A DNA stretch of 64,000 nt, from contig CAZJXN010000006.1 in the NCBI GenBank assembly GCA_964549655.1, forward strand, positions 1-64,000, read 5' to 3'. A model generated the notes under the pieces. That model was given only the letters and a program-made list of their open reading frames with translations, did no database searches and was not told the origin of the DNA. A program made the translations under genes and the position numbers. The DNA is from JADJNW01 sp964549655 (GTDB lineage Bacteria; Bacteroidota; Bacteroidia; Chitinophagales; Saprospiraceae). The first letter of the stretch is position 1; each line of letters opens with the position of its first letter. Of the stretch, positions 1 through 8,626 are shown piece after piece.

Positions 1-120
1 ACAAAGATGGAGATTAATCCTTTTTTCAAATATTTGGCTGGGAAATGTCGGATTTAATAGCGAAAATATTATTTTTTGTTTGCCGTAAGACGAATTGTCT
101 CCCCACTCGCGCTGGTCTGT

Positions 121-219
121 TTAACTATGACAAAGCTCAATAACCACCACATCGTCTTTTTCTTCTCGAGTGGTAAAAATGATTTTGTACGACCATCTCC
201 TTCGGAACTTGCCCGCCAT
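121..219 (-). pseudogene. RelE/ParE-type toxin, C-terminal remnant
   Basis: Read on the minus strand, a 32-residue stretch resembles the last third of RelE/ParE-family mRNA interferase or gyrase toxins: a basic segment (GKFRRRW), then SYKIIF, a charged loop, and VVVIEL ending in CHS. In intact toxins this is the final pair of beta strands. An in-frame TAG lies directly before the ATG, so the N-terminal two thirds are missing and no full toxin can be made. It points the same way as the orphan antitoxin at 1712-1975, which could be its former partner. The family call rests on pattern only. Confidence 0.45.
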
Positions 220-265
220 CTAAAACTGTTGTACCTTTGAAAAAAAGCAAGCCAGCATTATTTTT

Positions 266-493
266 ATGGAAGCAATAAAACAACCACTTACCAATTTGCA
301 GTTAGAATTGCTGCGGGTATTTGCCAGAGAGATGCCAGAACAGGATTTGTTGGCAATCCGGCAATTATTGGCGCAGTATTTTGCGGAAAAAGCAATGGAC
401 TTGGCAGATGCAGCTTGGGAAGCGCAGGGCTGGACGGAAAAGGAGGAGCAGCACTTTTTGCAAGGGCACGAACGCACCCCTTATAAATCCTAA
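266..493 (+). CDS. Putative antitoxin of a PIN-toxin module
   Basis: A 75-residue, mostly helical acidic protein with no motif I can name. Its role is inferred from position: the stop is followed after 5 bases by the GTG start of a PIN-domain ribonuclease, the usual layout of type II antitoxin-toxin pairs. The C-terminal part (AMDLADAAWEAQGW, then a charged EKEEQHFLQ segment) fits the disordered toxin-wrapping tail of small Bacteroidota antitoxins. No clear DNA-binding fold is visible, so autoregulation cannot be judged. Confidence 0.65.
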   Translation: MEAIKQPLTNLQLELLRVFAREMPEQDLLAIRQLLAQYFAEKAMDLADAAWEAQGWTEKEEQHFLQGHERTPYKS

Positions 494-498
494 GCAGT

Positions 499-906
499 GT
501 GAAAGTCGTTCTTGATACCAATATTTTTTGGGTGTCTGTACCCAGACGCGCTCAGACGAACTGGGTATTCCGCGAAATGCTGAAAGGCACTTTTGACCTG
601 TATGTGTCGAGTGATATTTTGCAAGAATACGAAGAAATTATTGGCAATCGCCTGAGTAAAGCAACTGCCGACGCGGTTATGGAAACATTGGAAAATCTTC
701 GCAATGTTTTCTATATCAATGTCTATTATCGCTGGCAATTGATAATGGCTGACCCGGATGACGATAAATTTGTGGATTGCGCGGTCGCCGGCGGATGTGA
801 CTATATTGTAACCAACGACCGACATTTCAACGTTCTAAAAACAATTGGCTTCCCACCAGTAAAGGTTATCAATTTGGAAGAATTTGAGAGGCTATTGAGT
901 ATGTAA
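499..906 (+). CDS. PIN-domain toxin (putative ribonuclease)
   Basis: A 135-residue PIN-domain protein of the type II 'toxin component, PIN family' group, expected to be a Mg2+-dependent RNase held in check by the preceding small protein. Acidic active-site candidates are in place: D6 in VVLDTN, E43 or E45 in LQEYEEII, D93 in DDDKFVDCA and D107 in IVTNDRHF. The start is GTG; it gives the expected VVLDTN opening right at the N-terminus and leaves a 5-base gap to the antitoxin, which suggests translational coupling. The domain looks full length and intact. The RNA target cannot be read from sequence. Confidence 0.85.
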   Translation: MKVVLDTNIFWVSVPRRAQTNWVFREMLKGTFDLYVSSDILQEYEEIIGNRLSKATADAVMETLENLRNVFYINVYYRWQLIMADPDDDKFVDCAVAGGCDYIVTNDRHFNVLKTIGFPPVKVINLEEFERLLSM

Positions 907-1059
907 TGCTTGTAAACTGATATAATTTGGGGAAATAGCAAAATGTATGTTACGCAGCGTAAAAGCAATTTATGACGGGCAAACCGACCTTAAAGTGCGC
1001 TATTAATGACCCGAAAAAAATTTCCTTTTTTGCGTTATATTTATACACCAAATCAAGCC

Positions 1060-1353
1060 ATGCACGAACGAACCGATATATTGAATACGCTACGCCAATA
1101 CAAGCCCTACTTGCAGGAGCAGATGGGAGTACGAAGTCTTGCGCTTTTTGGTTCGTATGCGCGCGAGACTGCCAGTGCAGGAAGCGATATTGATATTTTG
1201 GTGGAATTGGAGGCACCGCGCTATGACTGGCTGGTGCGCCTGCAATATTTTTTGGAAGAAAAACTACGCGCACCGGTAGATTTGACGCGTAGAGGTCCCC
1301 ATTTGCAGCCGCAGTTTCTAGAAACCATCCAACAAGATTTGGTATATGTCTGA
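1060..1353 (+). CDS. mntA: MntA-type nucleotidyltransferase antitoxin
   Basis: A 97-residue minimal nucleotidyltransferase. It carries the GSYAR signature (31-35), the metal-binding pair in SDID (42-45) and a third acidic residue D74 in PVDL. In characterised MntA/HepT systems this protein AMPylates the partner HEPN RNase and so neutralises it. I chose the ATG that opens MHERTDIL because family members begin just before this helix; an upstream in-frame ATG at 1006 would add 18 unlikely residues. The 3' end overlaps hepT by 8 bases. All catalytic residues are present, so the antitoxin looks active. Confidence 0.85.
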   Translation: MHERTDILNTLRQYKPYLQEQMGVRSLALFGSYARETASAGSDIDILVELEAPRYDWLVRLQYFLEEKLRAPVDLTRRGPHLQPQFLETIQQDLVYV

Positions 1354-1696
1354 TTCAAGCCTACAGCAGCGAATTGAATTGGTGCTACGTGTCATTGGCA
1401 TCATTGAAAAACGAATGCGTAAAATTCATACGGCTGATGATTTTGTGGCGGACGATGACGGCTTAACCATGATGGATGCGGTGGCGATGCGACTGCAACA
1501 AATTAGCGAAACGGTTAAGAAAATTGACAAAGCAGCACCAGATTTATTGCCATCCGCTGGGGTAGATGTAAAATCCATCATTCGTTTTCGTGACTTTATT
1601 TCTCATCATTACGACGAAGCGGATTATGAAGTGCTATTTGATATTTGTAAAATAGCTATTCCTGAATTAAAAATGCAGCTTTTGAAAATCGTGTAA
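1346..1696 (+). CDS. hepT: HepT-like HEPN ribonuclease toxin (DUF86)
   Basis: A 116-residue all-helical HEPN protein of the DUF86/HepT family. The RNase motif Rx4HxY is intact (R82, then DFIS, H87, H88, Y89); these residues form the active site across the dimer, and the Tyr is the AMPylation target in studied homologues. It overlaps the 3' end of the MntA-type gene, so the two are translationally coupled with the antitoxin first. Expected role: tRNA or mRNA cleavage when released, for plasmid or prophage stability, phage defence or stress. The pair appears complete. Confidence 0.85.
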   Translation: MSDSSLQQRIELVLRVIGIIEKRMRKIHTADDFVADDDGLTMMDAVAMRLQQISETVKKIDKAAPDLLPSAGVDVKSIIRFRDFISHHYDEADYEVLFDICKIAIPELKMQLLKIV

Positions 1697-1711
1697 TTAC
1701 TACTTCCGTTT

Positions 1712-1975
1712 TTACTGGGCATTGAGTGCTTCTAAAGTAATATAATCGCCCTGTTCCACTTCTTCTAAAATGGCATCTAATTCATCGGCTGCTTCGCTGG
1801 CGTACACCGGCTCGCCCGTTGCTATCCGATAACCGACGACTTTATCTTGTTGCTCTAAGTAAGCATACAGCATAGAATGTACCACTTTCAGGAAGCGTTC
1901 ATCCACTTGATTGAGGTAAGTATCAATATCCGACCGAAGCTGTGTTGCGCTTATTGTTTCATCATTGTTGTTCAA
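1712..1975 (-). CDS. Orphan antitoxin-like protein
   Basis: An 87-residue acidic protein with a central helix (DERFLKVVHSMLYAYLEQQ) and a C-terminal acidic tail (ELDAILEEVEQGDYITLEAL). This pattern is common in small Bacteroidota antitoxins encoded just upstream of RelE/ParE toxins. The start is TTG; the nearest ATG is out of frame. No toxin follows: the downstream DNA is the convergent hepT gene 15 bases away. It may be the separated partner of the RelE/ParE remnant at 121-219, which lies in the same orientation. Function is inferred from length and composition. Confidence 0.55.
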   Translation of the reverse strand: MNNNDETISATQLRSDIDTYLNQVDERFLKVVHSMLYAYLEQQDKVVGYRIATGEPVYASEAADELDAILEEVEQGDYITLEALNAQ

Positions 1976-2170
1976 ATAAATATAGCGACTTTAAGAAAGG
2001 AAATCAACAAAAAAATTTCGATTATAAATGCTGCCTATATTGGCTTTGGAGTGGCAGCCAAATAGCATTTGCTGCAAGGACACAAACGGAGACTTATCTT
2101 ATCCGCTGGTGCTGTTCTGTGACCATTAGCCGCCGCTCGTTTACAAAGCATATCCCTCCGCCATCAAATA

Positions 2171-2450
2171 TTTGCCGCCCGACTTTTGCGCGCTGGCGGC
2201 AAACTTTCGTACGCGGCCCTCCCAGCTTGATAATTTGCCCCCAGACGTACGACTGCTGGAGGCAAATTTTTGCGCACCGCCGCCCAATATTTGAAATTTG
2301 CCGCCCGACTTTTGGGCGCGGAGGGCAAACTTTCGCGCGCCGCCCTCTCAGCTTGATGATTTGCCTCCAAACGTGCGACTGCTGCGGGCAAATTTTTACT
2401 TGCTGCTACCGAATACTGAAAATTTGTCCCCTGATTTTTGATTTTTGATG
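2171..2450. repeat. Tandem array of 63-bp units in alternating A-B-A-B order
   Basis: Four units begin with TTTGCC at 2171, 2234, 2297 and 2360; a fifth, truncated unit begins at 2423. Spacing is exactly 63 bp. Units 1 and 3 are alike, as are 2 and 4, so the higher-order period is 126 bp. Each unit opens with an inverted repeat of the form TTTGCC...GGCAAA around a 10-15 base loop. The array is GC-rich against AT-rich flanks. Because 63 is a multiple of three, both strands stay open in one frame; the minus strand gives a 21-residue repeat with an LPxA core. I do not recognise the family. Confidence 0.8.
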
Positions 2451-2580
2451 GCAACGGTGTACGCGTTGTCTCTTTTTTTAGTATTAAAAAAAATTTATCT
2501 AAAATTTAGCTTTACGCTTGCATCATTTGATAAAATTCTTTTATTTTACATTTATTATTTCACAAAAACAATTTATACAC

Positions 2581-2811
2581 ATGCCTACCAAAGATTACAT
2601 TCCTGGTACAGACACGGAGTTAGTTACCTGGCTTACCAATTTCAAACTGAAAATTCCTGAGATTACAATGAGACTTATGTTACCGATGCAGACCGCCGAT
2701 AATCTGCAACAGGAAGATAAAAGCGTCCTACGGTTCGGAACTGTAGGACGCTTTTCATGCCGGAACTTGCTGGTCATTTCAATTTATTATACCTTACAAA
2801 TTTTGAAATGA
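2581..2811 (+). pseudogene. Truncated remnant of a DYIP-type Bacteroidota surface protein
   Basis: The first 27 residues (MPTKDYIPGTDTELVTWLTN onward) look like the N-terminus of a family frequent in Bacteroidota, in which a short 'DYIP..D..F..W..NF' segment opens a longer, often fibronectin-containing protein. After about residue 28 the similarity stops and the frame runs through a strong hairpin (2719-2755) into the start of maf. The rest of the gene seems deleted. Whether the short peptide is made is unknown; the family match is from memory of the motif, not a search. Confidence 0.4.
2719..2755 (+). terminator. Perfect 13-bp stem hairpin before maf
   Basis: AAAAGCGTCCTAC pairs perfectly with GTAGGACGCTTTT around an 11-base loop. 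The short T run lies within the descending arm. It lies 52 bases upstream of maf and would isolate maf from the truncated gene before it. A role as a processed RNA structure cannot be excluded. Confidence 0.65.
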
Positions 2812-3374
2812 TGAATCGTAAATTGATTTTAGCATCGAAATCGCCGCGTCGTAGTTTTTTGTTGCAACAGGCTGGTTTTGAATTTGATGTGCAGGTAATG
2901 GATGTGGAAGAAACCTATCCTGACGACCTGTCGGTGGAGGAAGTAGCGCCCTATCTCGCTCGCAAAAAGGCACGTGCCGCTCGGCATTTTATTACAACAG
3001 ATGAAATTATTTTAGCAAGTGATAGCGTCGTCATTGTTGAAAATGAAATTTTTGGAAAGCCGACGGATGATAAGGATGCGGTGCGTATTCTTCAGGCGTT
3101 ATCTGGGCGGATGCATCTGGTAATTACAGGCGTTTGTTTGTTATCAAATGAAAAAGAGGAGGTTTTTTCAGACGTTGCAAAGGTCTATTTTGAAGAATTG
3201 ACAGCCGAAGATATTGATTATTACATTGAACATTATAAACCGTATGATAAAGCAGGTGCTTATGCTATTCAAGAATGGATTGGTTTATGTAAAATTTCAA
3301 AAATAGAAGGGACGTATTCAAATATTATGGGATTGCCGATGCATTTGGTGTATCAGAAATTAAAATCATTTTAA
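2808..3374 (+). CDS. maf: Maf family nucleoside triphosphate pyrophosphatase
   Basis: A 188-residue Maf protein, a house-cleaning pyrophosphatase that hydrolyses non-canonical or surplus NTPs (dTTP/UTP in the YhdE-type branch). The P-loop-like signature LASKSPRR lies at residues 8-15, the catalytic acidic segment LASDSVV near 72, and the conserved KPYDKAGAYAIQ near 145. Two adjacent ATGs occur; I use the first (MMNRK). A start further upstream would run through the hairpin at 2719-2755 and is unlikely. Length is normal. It stands alone, with the WG-repeat gene converging on it. Confidence 0.9.
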   Translation: MMNRKLILASKSPRRSFLLQQAGFEFDVQVMDVEETYPDDLSVEEVAPYLARKKARAARHFITTDEIILASDSVVIVENEIFGKPTDDKDAVRILQALSGRMHLVITGVCLLSNEKEEVFSDVAKVYFEELTAEDIDYYIEHYKPYDKAGAYAIQEWIGLCKISKIEGTYSNIMGLPMHLVYQKLKSF

Positions 3375-3455
3375 AAATAGGACACTGATAAGACTGATAA
3401 TTAAGATGCTTTATGATAGGTTTTAAAAATCGTCCTAAAAATCAGTGTGCCATTA

Positions 3456-6400
3456 TTACTTCGTCAATGTCCACACCCAACTGCCACTCTGGTCAAAATA
3501 TCCGATTTTATCGCCTTGTTCTACTCGAAATAAACCCTCGCCCGCATAGCTAATGTATTCAAAATCAGGTGCTACGATGACTTGCCCACTCAGATTGCTC
3601 AAACCTGTGAATCCCTCAATACGTACTTTAGCGTAGCCGTTTTCAAACGTTTCTATTTTATCATATTTAGGTGGAATGATTTCAATACCCTTGCGATTGA
3701 TGATGCCCCATTTACCATTTACTTGCACCACTGCTACGCCATGTTTGAATTCTGTTGCTTTTTCATAAAATCCATTATAAATATTTGCTTGTTCGGTGAT
3801 GTAATAAAAACGATATTCATTATCACGCACTAAACCCCTACCCTCTCGAAATTGTAATAAACGGTCTAAACTCGGCTCAATAATTAAATTTCCTTGCGTG
3901 TCCACCAAGCCAGCACGGCGAATACCTTTGTAAACCACTGCTTTACCATCTTGAAAATCAAGGCATTTGCTAAATTGGAATGGAATCACCGCATTGCCCG
4001 TGCGACTGATGTAGCCACAAATACCCTCCTTTTGAGCTGCCGCACGACCTTCATAAAACGCAGCCGCTTTTGAATAATTGGAAGCAATTGTTAATTGTCC
4101 GGTCGTGTCAATGTAACCATAACTTTCTTTGAGTTTAACAACTGCTAAACCTTCTGAATAAGGTTGTATTTCATTATATGTTTGCGTGGTAAGAAGCGTG
4201 CCATTGCGATTAATAATGCCATATCGGGTCCAATCTTTACCATAACTTACAATCGCCAATCCATGTTTATTAAATGCTTCAATCGTTGTAAAACGAGGCT
4301 TGACGACAAATTTTCCCTCCCTGCCAATGAGTGCAAACTTCCCATCTACCACGACTCGCGCCACTTCTCCCTCAAAATCAAAGGCTTTTTCAAATTTGAC
4401 CGGTATAATAAATTTTTCTTTTTTATCAATATAACCCGTACCATCCGAGGTGTTGACCCAAGCCATACCACCTTTGAAATTACCGGCTTTATTATAATTA
4501 AAATCCATTATTACATCGCCTTGCTTGTCAATGTAACCCCATTGCCTGCCGATTTTCACAGCCGCCAGTCCTTCACTAAAATTGGACACTTCTCGAAACC
4601 GACATGGAATGACTTCCAACCCTTCTGCATCCACAAATCCCCACAAACCAGCACGTTGCACCGCCAGCCTTCCTTCGCTAAACTCACCGATTTCTTCATA
4701 TACGGCATCTACCGTTAACTGCCCAAGTGTATCTATCAAACCGTATTTCGGCTCCTGCACGTACACGCGCACAATGCGATTGCCTGTATTTTCTAAAAAT
4801 TCTATCCCATCATATTCACAAGGTATAATGGCGTTACCCGTTCTATTTACCATTCCCCATTTTCCTTTACATTCTACAATACCCACCCCATTTACAAAAT
4901 CATTTGCAAAGGTATAAGTTGGCTCTACTGTGGCGCGTCCAGCAGTGTCCACGTAGCCCCATTCGCAACCCTCGCACACCAGAACCGCTTCTTTTTGAAA
5001 AAGTTGGTCATAAGTCGTATAATCCACCATCGAATTACTGGTTTGTAAACCGCTCAAATAGGTATTCACATTGCCCAACGCATTCTGATTTTTCATACTG
5101 CCTGAGAGCTTACCTTTCATACTCATACGCGCCACGCCATCTTTAAAAGCGCCGATGTACGCAAAATCTTTACGAATCACTTTACCAATCCGATTCACCA
5201 AACCATGCCGACCATTCGCAAACACGCAGCGAGCGACCGAACTGCCCGTATAAAAATCTTCAAACCGTACATCCCAAAAATCAACATCCGTCACCAACAA
5301 TCCAACATCATTTTTCACCAAACCATAAGTCATATCGAGCCGATAGGTTGTACGTTCAAATTCATAGCGATTCGCTTGGTCAATGCCTACGAGCGTAAAG
5401 CCCAAATCTTTCACCACGCGCACAAAGGAAAAAGTGGGTTCTATTTGGATACCGCCATCCGATAAGCGACGCAAACCCCAGCGGTCATTGGCGGGTGCGT
5501 AAAACCATTCAAATTTATCGAGGATATAATCCGTCTCTTCCGGTTGCGATTTTTTTGGAATGCCCGCACCAGAGCCGCCAATACGGATACGCAAATGTTT
5601 ATCAAAACTGCTACGCCCTGCCAAGTCACCCTCGTCATCAAATTCTAATACGGTCAGCGATTCCTCCGTTGTGCCCGGCTTCAAAGTATAAGCTTTAATT
5701 CGATTATTTTCTGCTTCCATGCGCTGATAAAAGGGCTTGACCACTTCTTCGCCTTTGAAATTGACGACTCCAAATACCGCACCTTTTTTCACCACCGCAA
5801 TATTGCCACGCAGCGGCGCCATGTAGTCATATTCAAACGGGGTCATCGCTTGGTCATTCACTTTTACAATGCCCCATTTACCTCTATAATTCACTCGAAA
5901 AGCGTCGCGCTCATAACTTTGTATCTCTGCATATTGCGGTTTTAAAACTACATCGCCGCACCAATCCAGTAATCCTAACTGACGATTCTTCTTGATAATC
6001 AAATATTTGCGAGAGAAAGCATAGTAATCATCGTAGTCGCCTTGCGTGATGACGCTGCTGCACACGAGGGAGTATACATAAGAGCGATTGTTTGAAATGA
6101 GCTTGATAAAGGTATCGGAAATTTTGCTGTAGCCTTCGTATTTGGGAGGGACGACATTGGAGCCATCATCAGAAATTGCGCCCCAATTTGCCCCAGTTTT
6201 ATAGAAAATTAGGCTATCATTGAAGAAGGTAATTTCATCGGCAATGCTTGGCAGCGTCTCTTTTCCAGTAGCGGATACCAATCCTAATTTGCCGCCCTTT
6301 CGGACTAAGAATAAGTTATTTGCAGCTAAAGTTACATCATCAAAACGTGGTTCGCTAATCAATCTACCACTTTGGTCTACGATACCCCATTTGTCGTTGC

Positions 6401-6803
6401 GTCGGTAAGCTATATAATTGTCGTTCAAGACATTAACTCGTTCATAGCCTTTTGGCAGCACGATATCACCCCGCAAATTAATCACCCACCAAGCTCCATC
6501 GCGCATGACTGAAATCAGCGTAGAATCCAGCACTTTCAAATCGTCATATCGCGGTGCGATGATTTCTTTTCCTTGGCTGTCCAATAGTCCTACACCGCCG
6601 CTACGCTGCATCACCGCGTAGCCAAAGTGCTTGAATTCGCCAATTGCATCGTAGTTTGGTTGCAATACGATTTTGCCATCCGAGTTGATAAGTCCCCATT
6701 TTTTGTTGACTTTAATCGGAAAATAGGGCTGCGCGTAAGCAATAACGCCCCAGCCGATCAGTAATAGCGTTGTCGTCCATCTTATCCTCATAAGCCTGTC
6801 CAT
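3456..6803 (-). CDS. Giant WG-repeat protein with signal peptide
   Basis: A 1115-residue exported protein. A signal peptide (hydrophobic TTTLLLIGWGVIAYA, cleavage after AYA) is followed by about 26 WG repeats of roughly 35-45 residues, for example KWGLINSDGKIVLQPNYD at the start and KWGIINRKGIEIIPPKYD near the end. Around residues 420-560 the repeats are divergent and carry insertions. WG repeats form beta-rich modules of unknown ligand; in this phylum such proteins are usually periplasmic or outer-membrane associated. No catalytic domain or sorting tail is visible, so a binding or scaffold role is the most I can infer. A second in-frame start (MRIRW) 12 bases downstream is equally possible. 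It is monocistronic. Confidence 0.9.
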   Translation of the reverse strand: MDRLMRIRWTTTLLLIGWGVIAYAQPYFPIKVNKKWGLINSDGKIVLQPNYDAIGEFKHFGYAVMQRSGGVGLLDSQGKEIIAPRYDDLKVLDSTLISVMRDGAWWVINLRGDIVLPKGYERVNVLNDNYIAYRRNDKWGIVDQSGRLISEPRFDDVTLAANNLFLVRKGGKLGLVSATGKETLPSIADEITFFNDSLIFYKTGANWGAISDDGSNVVPPKYEGYSKISDTFIKLISNNRSYVYSLVCSSVITQGDYDDYYAFSRKYLIIKKNRQLGLLDWCGDVVLKPQYAEIQSYERDAFRVNYRGKWGIVKVNDQAMTPFEYDYMAPLRGNIAVVKKGAVFGVVNFKGEEVVKPFYQRMEAENNRIKAYTLKPGTTEESLTVLEFDDEGDLAGRSSFDKHLRIRIGGSGAGIPKKSQPEETDYILDKFEWFYAPANDRWGLRRLSDGGIQIEPTFSFVRVVKDLGFTLVGIDQANRYEFERTTYRLDMTYGLVKNDVGLLVTDVDFWDVRFEDFYTGSSVARCVFANGRHGLVNRIGKVIRKDFAYIGAFKDGVARMSMKGKLSGSMKNQNALGNVNTYLSGLQTSNSMVDYTTYDQLFQKEAVLVCEGCEWGYVDTAGRATVEPTYTFANDFVNGVGIVECKGKWGMVNRTGNAIIPCEYDGIEFLENTGNRIVRVYVQEPKYGLIDTLGQLTVDAVYEEIGEFSEGRLAVQRAGLWGFVDAEGLEVIPCRFREVSNFSEGLAAVKIGRQWGYIDKQGDVIMDFNYNKAGNFKGGMAWVNTSDGTGYIDKKEKFIIPVKFEKAFDFEGEVARVVVDGKFALIGREGKFVVKPRFTTIEAFNKHGLAIVSYGKDWTRYGIINRNGTLLTTQTYNEIQPYSEGLAVVKLKESYGYIDTTGQLTIASNYSKAAAFYEGRAAAQKEGICGYISRTGNAVIPFQFSKCLDFQDGKAVVYKGIRRAGLVDTQGNLIIEPSLDRLLQFREGRGLVRDNEYRFYYITEQANIYNGFYEKATEFKHGVAVVQVNGKWGIINRKGIEIIPPKYDKIETFENGYAKVRIEGFTGLSNLSGQVIVAPDFEYISYAGEGLFRVEQGDKIGYFDQSGSWVWTLTK

Positions 6804-7260
6804 TCAAAAACCGGGTTGTATAGGTGATTGCCTCGCCTTGCTGTGCGTCGTTCAGGTATGTAATTTTCTTAACGTAGTTTCAGGCGCACAAAGTATTCTT
6901 GTGACGCAGTTCAGGTCGTTGGTGTGAGATTGTGATTTGAGCTGTAAAGCTAACAAGAACCCACCATTAATTTATAAAAATTTCATATCAATTTTTTTTT
7001 AATTTCTGAATCTGACAACCTTCCATTATTCCAGCCCTTGTTACTCAATGGAACACGGATTTTCGCGGGTGCAACGGATTTAGACGGATTTTTCGCTTAT
7101 TGTTCCACATTCCAATTTTCCATCATTCCAGCCCTCGTTCCTCAATAGAACACGGATTTGCGTCCCGACAGTGGTGGGGACGACGGATTTAAACAGATTT
7201 TCTCTCTTAGCGGCTCGTTTCCTATCTTCCAATCCTCCAACTTTCCATCCTTCCAATTTC
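6804..7260. repeat. Intergenic region with a 97-bp direct repeat
   Basis: No gene seen. Two related copies begin at 7021 and 7118. Each has TTCCAT-ATTCCAGCCCT, then TTACTCAATGGAACACGGAT in the first copy and its CCTCAATAGAACACGGAT counterpart in the second, then a GACGGATTT phrase. The word ACTCAATGGAACAC recurs at 18017-18030. The region before 7021 should hold the promoter of the WG-repeat gene, but I see no clear box. Confidence 0.6.
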
Positions 7261-8004
7261 TTAATTTCTTAATTTCCTAACTATTTCATTATAAAATAAA
7301 GCTACCCACTGCCCATACATCTTCCCAGACGGATGCAGCCCATCAGAAGCTACTAAAGCCGGGTCTTCAAATCCTTTTCGAGAAATGGGCGTAATGTCAA
7401 AATATGTAACGCCTAACTGTTTTGTAATATCCGCATTAATCGTATTATATTCGTCTACACCCTTGCTAATGCTCGGATTTCGTTGTCCAAATGGCGTATA
7501 CGCATAATCAGGAATGGATACTACAAACACGCGACTTTTATCACCACCTGCCAGCAGAATTGCTTTTTGCAATAACGCTCGAAATTCCGTTTTATATACT
7601 TCAATATGGAGGTTTTGATATTGATTATTTACACCAATGAGTAATGAAATAAGGTCATATTTAGTTCGCAACGTAGCATTTTCAATCGCCTGTTTCAACT
7701 GACCAGTCGTCCAGCCCGTTCGCGCAATGATGGTCGGGTCAGCAATTACAATACTATCTTTCCGCAATTGCGTGACTAATTGCACCGGATAACGCTCTTC
7801 CGTTTTCACACTTTCGCCAATGGTGTAAGAATCGCCCAACGCCAAGTAATAAAGCGTATCCGGCTTCGGCAGCATCGTGATATCCTTTGCAGGTATCGTG
7901 TCAGTCGGATTTTCTACCATTGGATTTTCATTATTACTATCTTCGCTACAAGCATTTAAATAAGTCAATCCCAATATAGCAACTAAAAGTGTCGTCGTTT
8001 TCAT
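7261..8004 (-). CDS. SGNH/GDSL-family hydrolase, lipoprotein
   Basis: A 247-residue lipoprotein esterase of the SGNH superfamily. A lipoprotein signal ends in LNAC with Cys19. Block I is LALGDSYT with nucleophile Ser59; block III is GVNNQ (124-128), supplying the oxyanion Asn; block V is SDGLHPS with Asp221 and His224. It is therefore expected to be an active esterase or lipase-like hydrolase anchored in a membrane facing the periplasm or surface. The substrate is not evident. A low-complexity linker rich in N, E and P (residues 20-45) separates the anchor from the domain. It lies in the same direction as the 2'-5' RNA ligase gene, 39 bases apart. Confidence 0.9.
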   Translation of the reverse strand: MKTTTLLVAILGLTYLNACSEDSNNENPMVENPTDTIPAKDITMLPKPDTLYYLALGDSYTIGESVKTEERYPVQLVTQLRKDSIVIADPTIIARTGWTTGQLKQAIENATLRTKYDLISLLIGVNNQYQNLHIEVYKTEFRALLQKAILLAGGDKSRVFVVSIPDYAYTPFGQRNPSISKGVDEYNTINADITKQLGVTYFDITPISRKGFEDPALVASDGLHPSGKMYGQWVALFYNEIVRKLRN

Positions 8005-8043
8005 CCTTTATTTTTATTAAAAACAGTACAATAAAGAATTTGC

Positions 8044-8586
8044 TCAACCGATTGGAAAAGCTCGGTACGGTTCCCAACGCCCGCCCGTATGTTGCAGCAA
8101 TACGATATGAGTTACGACAAAAGAGCGTTCATAGGTTTGGGCAGCAAAATATGCCCACGCTTTCGCAAATAAATCACGCTTCAAGTCTTTATGAGCAATG
8201 GTTATATGTGGATTAAGTTCAGGATGTGCGCAGTCATTTTTTAAATGTAATTTTTCATTTAAATAACTTTCTAAACGCTGCTGTAATTCTTGAAGTGCTT
8301 CGCTTTTTTCTACATCTACAAAAATTACACGCGGCGCAAACGCATTGAAATTTTTCAATAAAAGTGTAAAGCTTATTTTTTGTTTCGCAAAATATTCCAG
8401 TGTATTTACTAATTCGTCCAAGCGATTCAGTTGCCATTTAAAAGGTGGAAATAACGTAAGATGCGGCGGTGATTTTAGCGCGTGCTTTGCTTCAAAATGT
8501 TCGGCACAGTAATGTTTGAAATCCGTAACTGCTCGTTGAATTTCCTCATCTGGCATTACAGCAATAAAGAATAACAATTCGCTCAT
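8044..8586 (-). CDS. 2'-5' RNA ligase family protein
   Basis: A 180-residue member of the 2H phosphoesterase superfamily. Both catalytic HxTx motifs are present: HLTL at 42-45 and HITI at 127-130. Related enzymes act on 2'-5' linked or 2',3'-cyclic phosphate RNA ends; the cellular substrate in Bacteroidota is not settled. The gene is divergent from the SPOUT methyltransferase, with start codons about 40 bases apart, so the promoters overlap. Both neighbours act on RNA, which is suggestive but not proof of a shared role. Confidence 0.88.
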   Translation of the reverse strand: MSELLFFIAVMPDEEIQRAVTDFKHYCAEHFEAKHALKSPPHLTLFPPFKWQLNRLDELVNTLEYFAKQKISFTLLLKNFNAFAPRVIFVDVEKSEALQELQQRLESYLNEKLHLKNDCAHPELNPHITIAHKDLKRDLFAKAWAYFAAQTYERSFVVTHIVLLQHTGGRWEPYRAFPIG

Positions 8587-8591
8587 GTTTG

Positions 8592-8599
8592 TAAATTTG
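8592..8599 (+). promoter_or_regulatory. Candidate Bacteroidota -7 box for the SPOUT methyltransferase
   Basis: TAAATTTG matches the TAnnTTTG consensus and lies 28 bases before the chosen ATG. No good TTG -33 element is present at the usual 19-21 base spacing, so this is tentative. Confidence 0.4.
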
Positions 8600-8626
8600 C
8601 TACATTTCTTTTGGAAATTCTATAAA

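Noticed and set aside
1942..2454. Open frames of 168 (plus) and 96 (minus) codons across the 63-bp array
   Set aside because: Both are consequences of the 63-base period. No signal peptide, domain or start context supports either; kept only as a repeat.
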